Of a stretch of 64,000 bases of DNA, positions 49,551-59,884 are shown piece after piece (the stretch's first letter is position 1; the number at the start of each line of letters is the position of its first letter). This stretch comes from Pardosa pseudoannulata. Lineage: Eukaryota > Arthropoda > Arachnida > Araneae > Lycosidae. The translations under genes were made by a program, and so were the position numbers. The notes beneath the pieces were generated by a model. It worked only from the letters and a program-made list of their open reading frames with translations, was not told the DNA's origin and made no database searches. The stretch lies in the NCBI GenBank assembly GCA_032207245.1, contig CM063502.1, positions 133,141,205-133,205,204 on the forward strand. Direction: 5' to 3'.

Positions 49551-52500
49551 ATGGACGGATTAAAACCCCCAAATGGTCTTTCCTTTGAAGGTAATTTGGC
49601 TGCAAACTGGAAGAAATTCAAACAGTCGTTTGAAATATACATGATTGCATCCGGTGCTGTTTCCAAACCAGAGGAAACAAAAATAGCAATATTATTGCAT
49701 GTGATAGGAGAAGATGCCGTGGAGAAATACAATACTTTCGATTTCACGGATGAAGATAAAAAAAAGTATGTAAAAGTAATAGAAGCGTTTGAAAAATATT
49801 GCTTACCCCAGAGTAACGAAAGTGTTGATCGTCACATTTTTTTTTCAAGAACTCAACAACCGGGAGAAAATTTCGATGAATTTCTTACTCAGCTAAAGAA
49901 ACTAAGTCTTAACTGCGGATTTGGAACGTTAAAAGACAGCTTAATAAAAGACAGAATAATAAGTGGTCTTGGTGATAAAAATCTGAAAGATAGATTATTA
50001 AGAGAAGGTCAACTAACTCTGGATAAGTGTGTTAAAATATGTAAAGCATCGGAATTGGCAGATATGCAATTGAAAACAATGAATGATGAAAATAATGTGG
50101 ATTCAGTAAAGGTGAAAAAAAACTTTAAAACGTATGAAAGAGCATTACCAAACAAGAACAAGAAAAATGAAATGAAAACGAAATCAAAACAACTGGAAGA
50201 TCCAGGTAAGTTTAATAAAATTTGTAGAAAATGTGGCACATCTCATGCACTTTTTAACTGCCCTGCTTTTAATAAAATTTGTCTATATTGTAAAAAACGA
50301 AATCATTTTGCTAAAATATGTTTCAGAAAAAGAGTTAATTATATTTCTAATGAACCAGTTCCGGTTAGTAACATACAGCCATATTCCAATGAAGAATATA
50401 TTTTAGGTGAAATTAAATTGAATATAAATTCTAATGACTGGATAGAGAAACTTAAAGTGAATATTTCAAAATATCTGTATGTTAAATTGGACACGGGAGC
50501 ACAATGTAATGTATTGCCATATAGAAAATTAAAACAACTAAATCTAAGAGAAGATTCAATAAGACATACACAGGCTATTTTAAGTAATTACAATGGTTCA
50601 AAAATTGATGTTCTTGGTAAATGTATTTTAAAATGTGAAACACGAAGTGGATTGAAAAGTGAGATAGAATTCCAAATTGTAAAATGTGAGGATAATGTTC
50701 CAGCCATTTTGGGTTTAAAAACAATTCAACAATTAGGTCTAATTAGAAGAATTGATGCTGTAGAAACGACAGATAATTATAAATGGGTTAAGCAAAAATA
50801 TAATGAATTATTTCTGGGTTTTGGTCAAATTGCTGATTATGAATATGAAATCAAACTTAAAGAGGGAGCAGTTGGAACTATAGAACCCTGTAGAAGAGTT
50901 CCATTGAGTCTTATGAATTCTCTGAAGCAAGAATTGTTGCGTATGGAACATGATGGTGTTATTAAAAAAGTTAATCACCCTACAGAATTTGTCAATTCTC
51001 TAGTTATAGTGAGAAAACCGGATGGTACTCTCAGAATTTGTTTAGATCCTCAGCGTTTAAATGAAAATATTTTAAGAGAACATTTTCATATTAAAACCTT
51101 TGAAGAAATTACTTCTAAAATATCAGGTGCAAAAGTTTTTAGCATAATTGATGCAAATAGAGCATTTTGGCAAATAAAATTGTCTGATTCTAGTTCAGAT
51201 CTTACTACTTTTAATACACCATTTGGTAGATATTGCTTTTTAAAAATGCCGTATGGAATAAATTCAGCTCCTGAAGTTTTCCATAAATGTTTTACTGAGA
51301 TTTTTGATGAAATTGAAGGGGTTGAAATTTATATAGATGATATATTGATTTGGGGTGAAAATAAAGAAACTCATGATAGAAGACTAAAACAAGTTTTAGA
51401 TAAAGCTCGAGAGAGAAACGTTAAGTTCAATTATAACAAATGTAAATTTGGAATACAAGAAGTAAAATACATGGGTCATACATTTTCCAAGGAAGGGCTT
51501 AAACCTGATGAGGGAAAAGTACAAGCAATTTTGAATATGAAGACGCCAATGAATGTTAAAGAATTAGAAACTTTTTTAGGAATGATTACGTATGTGTCTC
51601 GATTCATTCCAAATGTTTCGGAAAAAACATCTGTATTAAGAGATCTACTTAGAAAAAATATGTTGTGGCAGTGGAATCATGAACACGAAGAAGCTTTTAA
51701 TAATTTAAAGAAAATATTAGTTGACAAACCGGTATTACAATATTTTGATTGTAAGAGTCCTATAACGCTGTCTGTAGATGCTTCACAATCTGGATTAGGA
51801 GCTGTTCTTTTACAAAACAATTTACCAGTAGCTTATGCATCTAGATCATTAACAGAAACTCAGAAAAATTACGCCCAAATTGAAAAAGAAACACTTGCGA
51901 TAGTATTTGGATGTGAAAAATTCAATCATTATGTCTTTGGAAATAATTTTATTGTTGAAAGTGATCATAAACCATTGGAAGCTATTTTTAAGAAACCATT
52001 GAATAAGTGTCCTTTACGTCTCCAGAGGATGAGAATTCGCCTACAACCGTATGATTTTACTATTAAATTCAAACCTGGAAAAGAACTTGCAATAGCTGAT
52101 GCACTATCTAGATCATTCATAGAAGAAAAAAATGATGCATTTGAAGAAGAAATAGAAGCTCATGTATGTATGATAAATGCGGAAGTGGTTATGTCACCTG
52201 AAAAAGAAAAAATGTTTTTAGATGCAACCAAGGATGATGAAGAATTACAGATTGTTTTGAAATTAATTAAAAATGGGTGGCCGAACAATAAATCAAAAGT
52301 ACCAGAAAAAGCAAAAGCTTATTTTCATTTTAGAGAAGAACTTACAGAATTGAATGGTTTAATTTTTAAAAATTCATGTGTAGTAGTTCCTAAAAGTCTA
52401 CGTAAGTTAATGTTAGAAAGAATACATTATAATCATATGGGAATTGACAAGTGCAAAAGCCGTGCAAGGGAAATTCTTTTCTGGCCTGGAATGAGTAAAG

Positions 52501-53570
52501 ATATTGAAAGTTTAATTTTAAATTGTTCTACATGTTTGAAGTATCAAAAAAACAATACCAAGGAACCGTTAATGCCAAAAGAAGTACCATACAGACCATG
52601 GGAAACATTAGGTACAGATTTATTTCATCTAAATGGGAAGAATTATTTGATTGTAATTGATTATTTTAGCAAGTTTGTTGAAATTGGACAGTTACAGGAG
52701 ATTACAAGCATTAGTACAATCAAATTATTAAAATCTATGTTTGCTAGATATGGTATACCAAAACTCTTGTATTCTGACAATGGTCCTCAGTACAGTAGCA
52801 AAGAGTTTAAGAAATTTGTTAATGAATGGAATTTTGAACATAAAACATCTAGCCCTGAATTTGCACAATCAAATGGTATGGTAGAGCGATATATTCAAAC
52901 AGTAAAGAAGTTGTTGCTAAAAGCAGAATCTGATAGTAAAGATCAATATTTAGTTCTACTTGAATACCGTAATACTCCAATTTCCAACAGCTTACCATCC
53001 CCTTCAGAAATATTATTTGGAAGAAAAATAAATGGATTATTGCCAATAAGGGAATCTTTTGAACAAGTAAACAAAAATTTAGACGTAAGAAGTAAGCTCT
53101 TGGAAAGACAGGAAATGCAAAAATATTATTTTGACAAGAGTTCAAAAGAGCTCAAACCATTAGACGAAGGAGATAATGTTTTTCTTTTCAAATCTGGATC
53201 AGGACCCTGGGAAAGCGGAAAAATTGTTTCAAATGCTAACAGACCACGATCTTATAAAATTCTAAAATCTGATGGAAACACAATTGAAAGAAATCGCAAA
53301 GCAATACTGAAAGGTCCTAGAAATATGAAGTTTCAGATAAGAAAATCTCATTTGGTACAAAATGGTGAAAACCTGAAGGTAACAGAAAATGATTCCAGAC
53401 AAATTATTGTGAAAAAGGAAAGAGAAGAGCCAAAGGTAAGGGATATTCCTGGTAGTTTATCTCCCAGAAAAATATCCTCTAATTCAGATCATGTGCAAAA
53501 TCCTACGTTTACAAGAACTGGTAGACTTGTTCGGAAACCTACGTATCTTAGAGACTTTGTAACTTCTTAA
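49551..53570 (+). CDS. Gypsy Gag-Pol polyprotein, 1339 residues
   Basis: Start chosen at ATG 49551 (CACCATGG, good Kozak context; MDGLKPPNGLSFEG); the open frame upstream has no ATG. Single frame for Gag and Pol. Domains: retrotransposon Gag about 1-200; two zinc knuckles about 225-257 (the first C-x2-C-x3-H-x4-C, the second C-x2-C-x4-H-x4-C); aspartic protease KLDTGAQCN at about 310; RT with RICLDPQRLN near 496, IDANRAFWQIKL, FGRYCFLKMPYG and the YIDD box at 594-597; RNase H (SVDASQSGLG near 742, QIEKETLAI, ESDHKPLE); integrase zinc motif about 958-1000 and a D, D, E triad near 1022, 1075 and 1111 with 35 residues between the last two (DD35E). No internal stop. It would make particles, copy its RNA and integrate it. 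Length fits an envelope-less element with fused gag-pol. Confidence 0.95.
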   Translation: MDGLKPPNGLSFEGNLAANWKKFKQSFEIYMIASGAVSKPEETKIAILLHVIGEDAVEKYNTFDFTDEDKKKYVKVIEAFEKYCLPQSNESVDRHIFFSRTQQPGENFDEFLTQLKKLSLNCGFGTLKDSLIKDRIISGLGDKNLKDRLLREGQLTLDKCVKICKASELADMQLKTMNDENNVDSVKVKKNFKTYERALPNKNKKNEMKTKSKQLEDPGKFNKICRKCGTSHALFNCPAFNKICLYCKKRNHFAKICFRKRVNYISNEPVPVSNIQPYSNEEYILGEIKLNINSNDWIEKLKVNISKYLYVKLDTGAQCNVLPYRKLKQLNLREDSIRHTQAILSNYNGSKIDVLGKCILKCETRSGLKSEIEFQIVKCEDNVPAILGLKTIQQLGLIRRIDAVETTDNYKWVKQKYNELFLGFGQIADYEYEIKLKEGAVGTIEPCRRVPLSLMNSLKQELLRMEHDGVIKKVNHPTEFVNSLVIVRKPDGTLRICLDPQRLNENILREHFHIKTFEEITSKISGAKVFSIIDANRAFWQIKLSDSSSDLTTFNTPFGRYCFLKMPYGINSAPEVFHKCFTEIFDEIEGVEIYIDDILIWGENKETHDRRLKQVLDKARERNVKFNYNKCKFGIQEVKYMGHTFSKEGLKPDEGKVQAILNMKTPMNVKELETFLGMITYVSRFIPNVSEKTSVLRDLLRKNMLWQWNHEHEEAFNNLKKILVDKPVLQYFDCKSPITLSVDASQSGLGAVLLQNNLPVAYASRSLTETQKNYAQIEKETLAIVFGCEKFNHYVFGNNFIVESDHKPLEAIFKKPLNKCPLRLQRMRIRLQPYDFTIKFKPGKELAIADALSRSFIEEKNDAFEEEIEAHVCMINAEVVMSPEKEKMFLDATKDDEELQIVLKLIKNGWPNNKSKVPEKAKAYFHFREELTELNGLIFKNSCVVVPKSLRKLMLERIHYNHMGIDKCKSRAREILFWPGMSKDIESLILNCSTCLKYQKNNTKEPLMPKEVPYRPWETLGTDLFHLNGKNYLIVIDYFSKFVEIGQLQEITSISTIKLLKSMFARYGIPKLLYSDNGPQYSSKEFKKFVNEWNFEHKTSSPEFAQSNGMVERYIQTVKKLLLKAESDSKDQYLVLLEYRNTPISNSLPSPSEILFGRKINGLLPIRESFEQVNKNLDVRSKLLERQEMQKYYFDKSSKELKPLDEGDNVFLFKSGSGPWESGKIVSNANRPRSYKILKSDGNTIERNRKAILKGPRNMKFQIRKSHLVQNGENLKVTENDSRQIIVKKEREEPKVRDIPGSLSPRKISSNSDHVQNPTFTRTGRLVRKPTYLRDFVTS

Positions 53571-53631
53571 ATGTAAATGTTTTTCTTTGATATTGTTTAA
53601 ATGTTTATATCTTTAAATTCTTTTTTTTTTT

Positions 53632-53646
53632 AAAAAAAAAGGGAGA
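53632..53646 (+). promoter_or_regulatory. Polypurine tract of the Gypsy element
   Basis: Nine A followed by GGGAGA, directly before the 3' LTR. Confidence 0.8.
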
Positions 53647-53812
53647 TGTCATATATCGATACCTGTGTTTCCTTTTTATATCGATAACTGTGGAGTATGT
53701 AACCGTAACTGTAGTAGTGTAGAATAAAATGTTGTTGACATGTAGCTTGGTAGATTATGCTCTGGTAATTTATTGAACTTACCTTATAAAATAGAAATAT
53801 ATAAATATGACA
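53647..53812 (+). repeat. 3' LTR of the Gypsy element
   Basis: TATCGATA recurs at 53654-53661 and 53679-53686. Ends in GACA, followed by the ATTAC duplication at 53813-53817. Confidence 0.93.
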
Positions 53813-53817
53813 ATTAC
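53813..53817. repeat. Target-site duplication (right) of the Gypsy element
   Basis: ATTAC. Removing the element and one duplicate restores an ordinary copy of the roughly 330-bp repeat. Confidence 0.9.
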
Positions 53818-54515
53818 AATGGCAGATTAAAAAATCCCACTAAGCTTAACTTATTTAAACACTACACATATTTTATAAAAAAAAGGTACTTATTGACAAT
53901 AAAGCAATGATAGTAGAATAAATATTTAAATGCTCATTCATGCATGATATTAAAACTTTATCAAACATTGACCAAAAATAAAAACAGATTTTTTTTTTAA
54001 ACCACTGAATAAAAAATATACCAAAAATAAAAACAGAAAAAAAATTAAAAAAAAAGAGAGTAGTACTTATCTTTTTAAAACAAATAGAGCCAATTAGGGT
54101 AAAATGACACAGTCCTTTGAATAATCCCTCTGAAATGTTAAAAATGAAAGATAATGGGTGATAACAATGGCAGGTTAAAGAATTCCACTAAGCTTAATTT
54201 ATTCAAACACTACACATATTTTATTTTTTTAATAAAAAGGTAATTACTAACAATAAAGCATGGATAGTAGGATAAATATTTAAATTCTCATTGATACAGG
54301 ATATTGAAACTTTGTAACACTGACCATTTTTTTTTTTAAATAGAGAATAGTACTTATTTTTTTTTCAAACAATTAGGGCCAAATAGAGTAAATGCTTTAT
54401 TTATTTTTTCTTCTGGTGCTGGCAAGTCTCCCACAGTCCTGTGAACCACTCTGAAATGAAAAAATGAAAAATATTAGTTGATAACAATGTCAAGTTAAAG
54501 AATCCCAGTATCAGT

Positions 54516-55811
54516 ATACGGATATGTATATACACAGACTATGGTATACTTCAATCATTTTGGGATAATTTTCAAATTCTTACACCATTCAATTTTATGA
54601 AACTCTTCAATCTTGACTGCAAAATTAATTAGAACTTAAAGGTGATTATCAACCTGGAGAAGAAAAAAAAATTAAAAATAAAAAGACTAGCCTTATATTA
54701 AAATTGAGTTATAAATTAAGCTAAGCAGCATACACAGATGTGTGTGTATATATATACCTCAGTATTTTATAGATGATTCACGATTTCTCCTTATCTCACA
54801 GCACACAGGATCTCCAGGATTCAAAAGAAATATATTTTAAGCATTTTACCCCTGTTAATAAAATATGCAGAATAATACTGTAAGTATTATCAGTTGCTTA
54901 AATATTATTTTCATGCACTTATGTTTTATTTTATTCAATTATCTTTTCAAATAAAATTATTTAGAATTACTATATTTTAATATATTATATACTTATATTA
55001 AAAAATATTGGATTATTTATTGACAATGAACTAAAAATATGTTTACTAGGTCATTCAACAAGAAAAAATGAATACTTACATTCATGTTTATTCCATTTCA
55101 TTACTTTATGCATGATGGTTTCCAATTATACATATTTATATTTAATCTTTTCATATCTAGGTATTAGAATAAAATTTTTATTGACACTACATTGTACAAT
55201 ATCAATATTTTATTAATTATACAAAACTTCGTTTTCAAGTTAAACAGTTCATACTGATATAAAAAGTATTTACTTTTGGGATATTATATTCTAAGAGATA
55301 ATGATAGTTATAAGTCTATGGTCATAATGGCAATAAACATATATTAAATACTTACCAGCAAAATAATTTTTCACTTTATTAGACTCAGCCTTGAACACCT
55401 TTAACTGTGTACATACAATTTTTCAATATATTCTGCACTTTAAAATATACCAAATCTGTTCTAGGCTAAGAAAAAGTATAATGCAACATAACTTATACTG
55501 AAATATTTTGTATAATCTATGAAAATATTTACTACAATAATTAAAAATTAAAATTTTTATTACTTTAAAATATTTTTTCAATTTTTCTTACTTTTTGTAA
55601 CAACCCACATAAGGAAAATTCCCAAAGTTGCTGCACATTACAAATTCAAGAATCTGTTACAAAAAAAAATGCTGTTACATAACTAATACTAAAGCTATAT
55701 GAAGTAGAAGGACAGAGTAAAATGTGGAATGTGTTAAAAAATATTAAGATCACCTTACATTTAAGAAATAACTGATCCAATCTTTGTAAATTTATAAAAC
55801 GTTTTATGCTT
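54516..55811. other. AT-rich spacer with weak exon-like segments on the minus strand
   Basis: Mostly low-complexity sequence. Two minus-strand segments have plausible splice edges and an open frame: about 55577-55640 (after GTAACAG, before GTAAGA) and about 55350-55412 (before GTAAGT). They are short, their phases do not clearly join, and neither matches a family I know. Confidence 0.2.
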
Positions 55812-56425
55812 GTCAGAAAATCTACACCCTATAGAAAACAGAAACATTAAATATAATTTATGACTGTACTACAGAATATTGTTAAATTTTGACATCAAAT
55901 TAAGAAAGTCCTGATATTAAAATTTTGTAAACTATAACTTATGAAAAATAATTGTTTGAAATAAATACTCACATTTAAATAACACCTGGTTCCATCATTA
56001 AATACCTGTTCATGTTTGCTAATTGTCAGAAGATATACTAAGAAACTGAAACAATAAATATATTTAAAATCATAATCTGAATGAAACACCAAGCACATGA
56101 ACAAAAACTTGAATGCATGTCAGAAAATATACACCCCATTGAAAACAGATGCATTAAATATAATTTATGAAGAAACTGAAGATACAAGAAGTCTATAATA
56201 TTACAGAAAAATGTTAAATTTTGACATTAATTATAAAAAGTCCTGTCAGTTTAATCTTTGTAAACTATAACTTATGAAAAATAACTGTTTGAAATAAATA
56301 CTTACATTTAAATAATAACTGGCTCCATCATTAAATACTTGTTTACATTTGCTAATTATCAGAAGATTACTAAGAAAAAGAAACAAATATAATTAGAATC
56401 ATAATCTAAAGAAATACAAGACTTA
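55812..56425. repeat. 307-bp tandem duplication
   Basis: GTCAGAAAAT(A/C)TACACCC starts copies at 55812 and 56119; both continue through TAAACTATAACTTATGAAAAATAA (first 20: TAAACTATAACTTATGAAAA) and TTTAAATAA(C/T)A. They are clearly diverged, so the duplication is old. Confidence 0.75.
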
Positions 56426-56461
56426 CTTTTAGAACCAGAACAATGATACTTCCATACTTAC

Positions 56462-56560
56462 CATGATTACAGTAAAGTAGTTAAAAGCTTCTAATTCTTT
56501 TTTTCTTGGTCCCTTCCAAATTCCTACTGTCTTCAAGTATTTACATGCTTCAACAAATGT
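56462..56560 (-). other. Candidate isolated exon, 33 codons
   Basis: On the minus strand TTCTATTCAG is followed by 99 open bases (TFVEACKYLKTVGIWKG at the start) and then GTAAGT. Edges are near-ideal splice sites, but the downstream exon-like segments at about 56306-56369 and 55976-56055 do not share its phase. It may belong to an unidentified host gene or be chance. Confidence 0.25.
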
Positions 56561-56712
56561 CTGAATAGAACAAAATACTGTCACCATGATTTTTCAAATT
56601 TCAATTTGAATATATATTTTTTTATTTACCTGTAACCCTAGGTAGGGGCCCCTAAATGGGTACTAACAGCTGAGACTGGCTGCTCCCATGTTTTTTATAG
56701 AGGTATGCTCCT

Positions 56713-57490
56713 CTATAAATGTTTTACTTTTTTCATCTTTTTATTGTCTACTAATTTGATAAAAATTTCTCCATTTTTCTCTCTGACTTTGTGTTTAATC
56801 ATCATGGTGACAAATGAAAACAAGAAAAATTTCTTTTCATCATCTTTATGTGAATGATCCTTAAAAAACTCAAAATCAACAATCTGCATCACAGCAATCA
56901 TATTTTTGCAAAAATTTGGCTTGTTGAAATAACAGTTTATATTCTTAAAGAAAATTTCACTCACATCTCTCATTGTTTCATAAAATTCATCAGAGGGCCA
57001 TTTTAAACCATATGTAGAATCAGAATCAATATTATATTCCTTAAAGTAAAGCAACAGAGTATGATTGTCTAAATCCTTAGGTTCTACTAACACATTTTCA
57101 CAGTCCTTGCATGAATATTTTTTCAAATATTTTCTTACTAAAAATCCAGAAATGTATGCAATTACATTATTTTCTATATTATTAGTCGTTGGTTCAGGAA
57201 TATCATCAATAGTTAAAGGCAGTGTGTCATCCCAGTAATCATCATCAATACATGCTTTAGCTATAATGTTTCGATCTTCAACACTATTAAATTCAAGTAA
57301 ATTTACATCATTGTCTTCTTCACAATTAGCATTAGTTTTTCTCACAAGGCTATGAACAATAACAGCACGAACAGCATTTCGAAAATCAAAAGCACTGGGA
57401 TTATCATTAAACCCCCCTTTTCTCCTTATACTTCAAAATGTATTTTCTAAACAATCCTGATTTAACCTGTTAGAACACAAGAAGGAAATA
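56713..57490 (-). pseudogene. P-element/THAP9-like transposase, C-terminal part of last exon
   Basis: On the minus strand this segment reads RLNQDCLENTF, then a TGA near 57434, then RRKGGFNDNPSAFDFRNA, then YISGFLVRK and CKDC, and ends KKMKKVKHL with a TAG at 56713. The LNQDxLEN...GG...NP...FR block and the basic end are hallmarks of P-type transposases. The reading frame matches that of 59885-60540 once the inserted element is ignored, so they were one exon. One in-frame stop makes this a pseudogene. Confidence 0.8.
57485..57490. repeat. Target-site duplication (left) of the TIR element
   Basis: GAAATA before CAGGGTATCCGCC; repeated at 59885-59890. Confidence 0.65.
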
Positions 57491-57673
57491 CAGGGTATCC
57501 GCCAAAATAAAACTTTTCAAATCCATGACTTTCCATGACTTTCCCTGATTTTAGCAGATAATTTTCCATGACTTTAAAAATATTTTGTTAAGGTATATAT
57601 GAATAAATCTTCTGATGTACATACAAATAAAATGTATGCTTTAAGAGAAATTACAAGAACTTATGATAAAAAT

Positions 57674-57678
<5 letters not shown>

Positions 57679-57725
<47 letters not shown>
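57679..57725. repeat. (TA)n microsatellite
   Basis: About 23 uninterrupted TA dinucleotides. Confidence 0.95.
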
Positions 57726-57729
<4 letters not shown>

Positions 57730-58281
57730 AATTGTTGTACCTGCATACCTAAGTTTAATCATATAGCAATTTTCTGAATGCAATGAAAAATTTCCAATTT
57801 GAATTCAGGGTATTATCGAGGTGACCATGAATAATAGCCAAACATAATAACCCTATAATGTTTATAATAGCCCTAAAGATAAACTTATATTTTGTACAAA
57901 AATCTTAGCTAATTTTCTATAATTTAAGGAAAAAACCAGAATAATATACATTTACCCACAAATTAAGCTTGCTTGTTTTGAATTTCCTTGGCGAACAAAT
58001 TTTACTTGGCAATATGGTCAGTGGAATAATAAATGAGTACCAAACTCAGTAACTTTAGTCAAATGACAAGTAAAAATTTTATTAAATAATTCAATGCAAT
58101 GATTTTGCCAAAATATTTAGTGCCTCACCTTCAATAATAATTATTAACATTTCTATATAAATCTCAAAATTTAATGACTCAAAATAAAAATCTTATTTAC
58201 TGAAACTCCTAGTAACACTTTACAGTAAAGATTTCCTCTTTTCCTCCAAAGTATGAATTTTCGAACGGCTGTGAACATCCA

Positions 58282-58384
58282 TGCCATCAGTGGGATTCAA
58301 ACCCACGAACTTCCGTGCCGAAGAGCAGGGTCCTACCCATTTAGCCATCGATCTGGCGAATGGGTAGGGCATTGCTCTTCGGGC
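58282..58384 (-). repeat. tRNA-derived SINE-like unit with head-to-head duplicated 5' half
   Basis: On the minus strand, TGGCTAAATGGGTAGG (A-box-like) is followed about 35 bases later by GTGGGTTTGAATCCCAC (B-box stem and loop; plus-strand 58290-58306). The A-box half is repeated in opposite orientation: arms 58318-58347 and 58354-58382 with a 6-base TCGATC loop, about 30 bp each with few mismatches. This is not a functional tRNA, as no full cloverleaf forms. The B box marks a tRNA-derived repeat with pol III promoter remnants. Confidence 0.55.
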
Positions 58385-58849
58385 AGCCTGATACTTGTTA
58401 TGGCATTGTTTATCACACAATCACTGTTACTGCTGCTTTGCAATTCTAAAACCAGTTCTTCCATGCTTAACAAATTTCTCCTTTTATATTTTAAGTGGAC
58501 GATATAAGCTATCATAATATTTAATTGGAAATTAAGAGCAAAAATAATTAAATTATAATAAAATTTGTAATAATTCTAAAATTTATTAGTTTACCCCCGT
58601 TTAAAATTCAAATATAGTTTCTTTCTGAAAACTTACATATAAATAATAGCTTTCCATAGGCGGGGTTGCACGGGTATACACTTAATAAGGTTTACTTGTA
58701 TATTATGTAAACTTGTATTTTATTCATGGCGATCCCCCTCTTCACCCATGCTGATGTTTACATTGATTTGTGTTCCGAATATTTTAATCAAGAATCTTAT
58801 GGATGTCTGTAACGCCATCTAGTAATTAAATCTAGCATTTAAAAATTAA

Positions 58850-59705
58850 AATAAAACGTTCCTATCCCCGATACTCCATACGCGACGGTGGTCTCTCAAT
58901 ATCAACCGGAGATCATCGCTTGGACGCGACAGGTAAGAGTGAAATCGCTGAGTCGCGTATAAGAAACGGGTTAATGTTTCTCGTGTTTTCTAAACAGTAC
59001 ATCTTCAAGCATAACAAAGACAAAAACATACATACTCATGTTACATATTAATATTGCTTGAGAAAAAAAATTCCCCTCCTTCGAAAAAAAAACCCGGATT
59101 TTATACTTGCTCCCAAAATATAATTTTTTTTTAATGAAACTCATCTGGGCTGAGATTTTAATACAAAAACTCGGGTTTTTTTACAACCCTGATCAGATTC
59201 TTTGAAACGAATGTGGAGGGGGGTGGGAGTTCCTAGCTGACCGAATATGCGGGTGAGAAAGAAGCCTACCCTGGTCTTGCCTTATTAACACATGAGAAAA
59301 AAACAGATGACTGATCGAATTGTACTGCTGCGATAGAAATATTCGACCCTTCCGGTGCAGTGTACTCTGCCCTAATAAGTGTTTTTCTACGCTCGTATCT
59401 TCAACGGTTTCGCTTCTCCCAACGAAATATACACACGATCACCGGCTGGGCCAAGGACGTTCTGATATCATCCCCTTCCCTCCCACTCCTTTCACAGGCC
59501 GATGCATACTTTTTTTCTTCTCAACCATCGGCAAATCACGCGTAACGTGATACTGTACATCGGAACACTAACACCTCCTGGTCACCCTGTAGCAATTGTC
59601 TCGCCACGCAGTTAAGGCTCTGTAATATGTCACATGTGTACAAATAGATGAATGGGAGTCCTGCGCTATGGACAAAAGGGAGATGTATGCAGCCGCTTCC
59701 GTTCA
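58850..59705. other. GC-rich, CpG-containing island within the TIR element
   Basis: Base composition is clearly higher in GC than both sides. It includes TACGCGACGG, a strong splice-donor-like CGACAGGTAAGAG at about 58926-58938 and TCGCGTATAAGAAACGGG. Frames at 59320-59550 and 59360-59545 (+) are open but show no domain. It could be a promoter and first exon picked up by the element. Confidence 0.3.
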
Positions 59706-59884
59706 GAAATAAAATTACTTGCAGAGACATTTTTTAATTTTTTTTTAATTGGTAGCTTTGCGGATCCATGACTTTCCATGACTTTTACTCATTTTACTTA
59801 GAAAATCATGACTTTCCATGACAAAATTAATCCATTGTCTAAATCCATGATTTTCCACGACTTTCCATATGCGCAGAAACCCTG

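Larger units (their letters stand above)
49264..53812 (+). mobile_element. Complete Ty3/Gypsy LTR retrotransposon (4549 bp)
   Basis: 166-bp LTRs with TG...CA ends at 49264-49429 and 53647-53812, a primer-binding site, one intact gag-pol frame, a polypurine tract and 5-bp ATTAC target duplications. The 5' LTR ends TATA where the 3' LTR ends GACA, one of only two differences. There is no third frame for an envelope. Close LTR identity and an unbroken frame indicate a recent, potentially active insertion; it sits in the third copy of the roughly 330-bp tandem repeat. Confidence 0.95.
48560..54515. repeat. Roughly 330-bp tandem repeat, about 4-5 copies, split by a Gypsy insertion
   Basis: The landmark TGATAACAATGGCAGGTTAA and variants occur at 48611, 48944, 49257 (continued at 53813 after the Gypsy element), 54159 and 54479. 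Spacing is 333, 313, about 348 and 320 bp once the insertion and its target duplication are removed. Copies share a downstream part (GATAGTAGAATAAATATTTAAA) and, on the minus strand, a T-rich tract ending CATTTCAG. The last copy breaks off near 54510. Confidence 0.75.
57491..59884. mobile_element. Non-autonomous TIR DNA element (2394 bp) inside the transposase pseudogene
   Basis: Left end CAGGGTATCCGCC; the reverse complement of the right end is CAGGGTTTCTGCG, an imperfect 13-bp terminal inverted repeat. GAAATA flanks both ends. Subterminal CCATGACTTTCCATGACTTT words occur near 57523 and 59766, in the same orientation, with degenerate copies nearer both ends. The element codes for no transposase that I can see. 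It splits a conserved exon, which is direct evidence of insertion. The 6-bp duplication does not settle the superfamily. Confidence 0.65.

Noticed and set aside
53141..53570. Possible envelope gene at the 3' end of the Gypsy element
   Set aside because: The frame is the integrase C-terminus and Gag-Pol tail; there is no separate frame, signal peptide or membrane segment before the 3' LTR.
58282..58350. Functional tRNA gene on the minus strand
   Set aside because: A B box and an A-box-like element are visible, but acceptor and anticodon stems do not form a cloverleaf.
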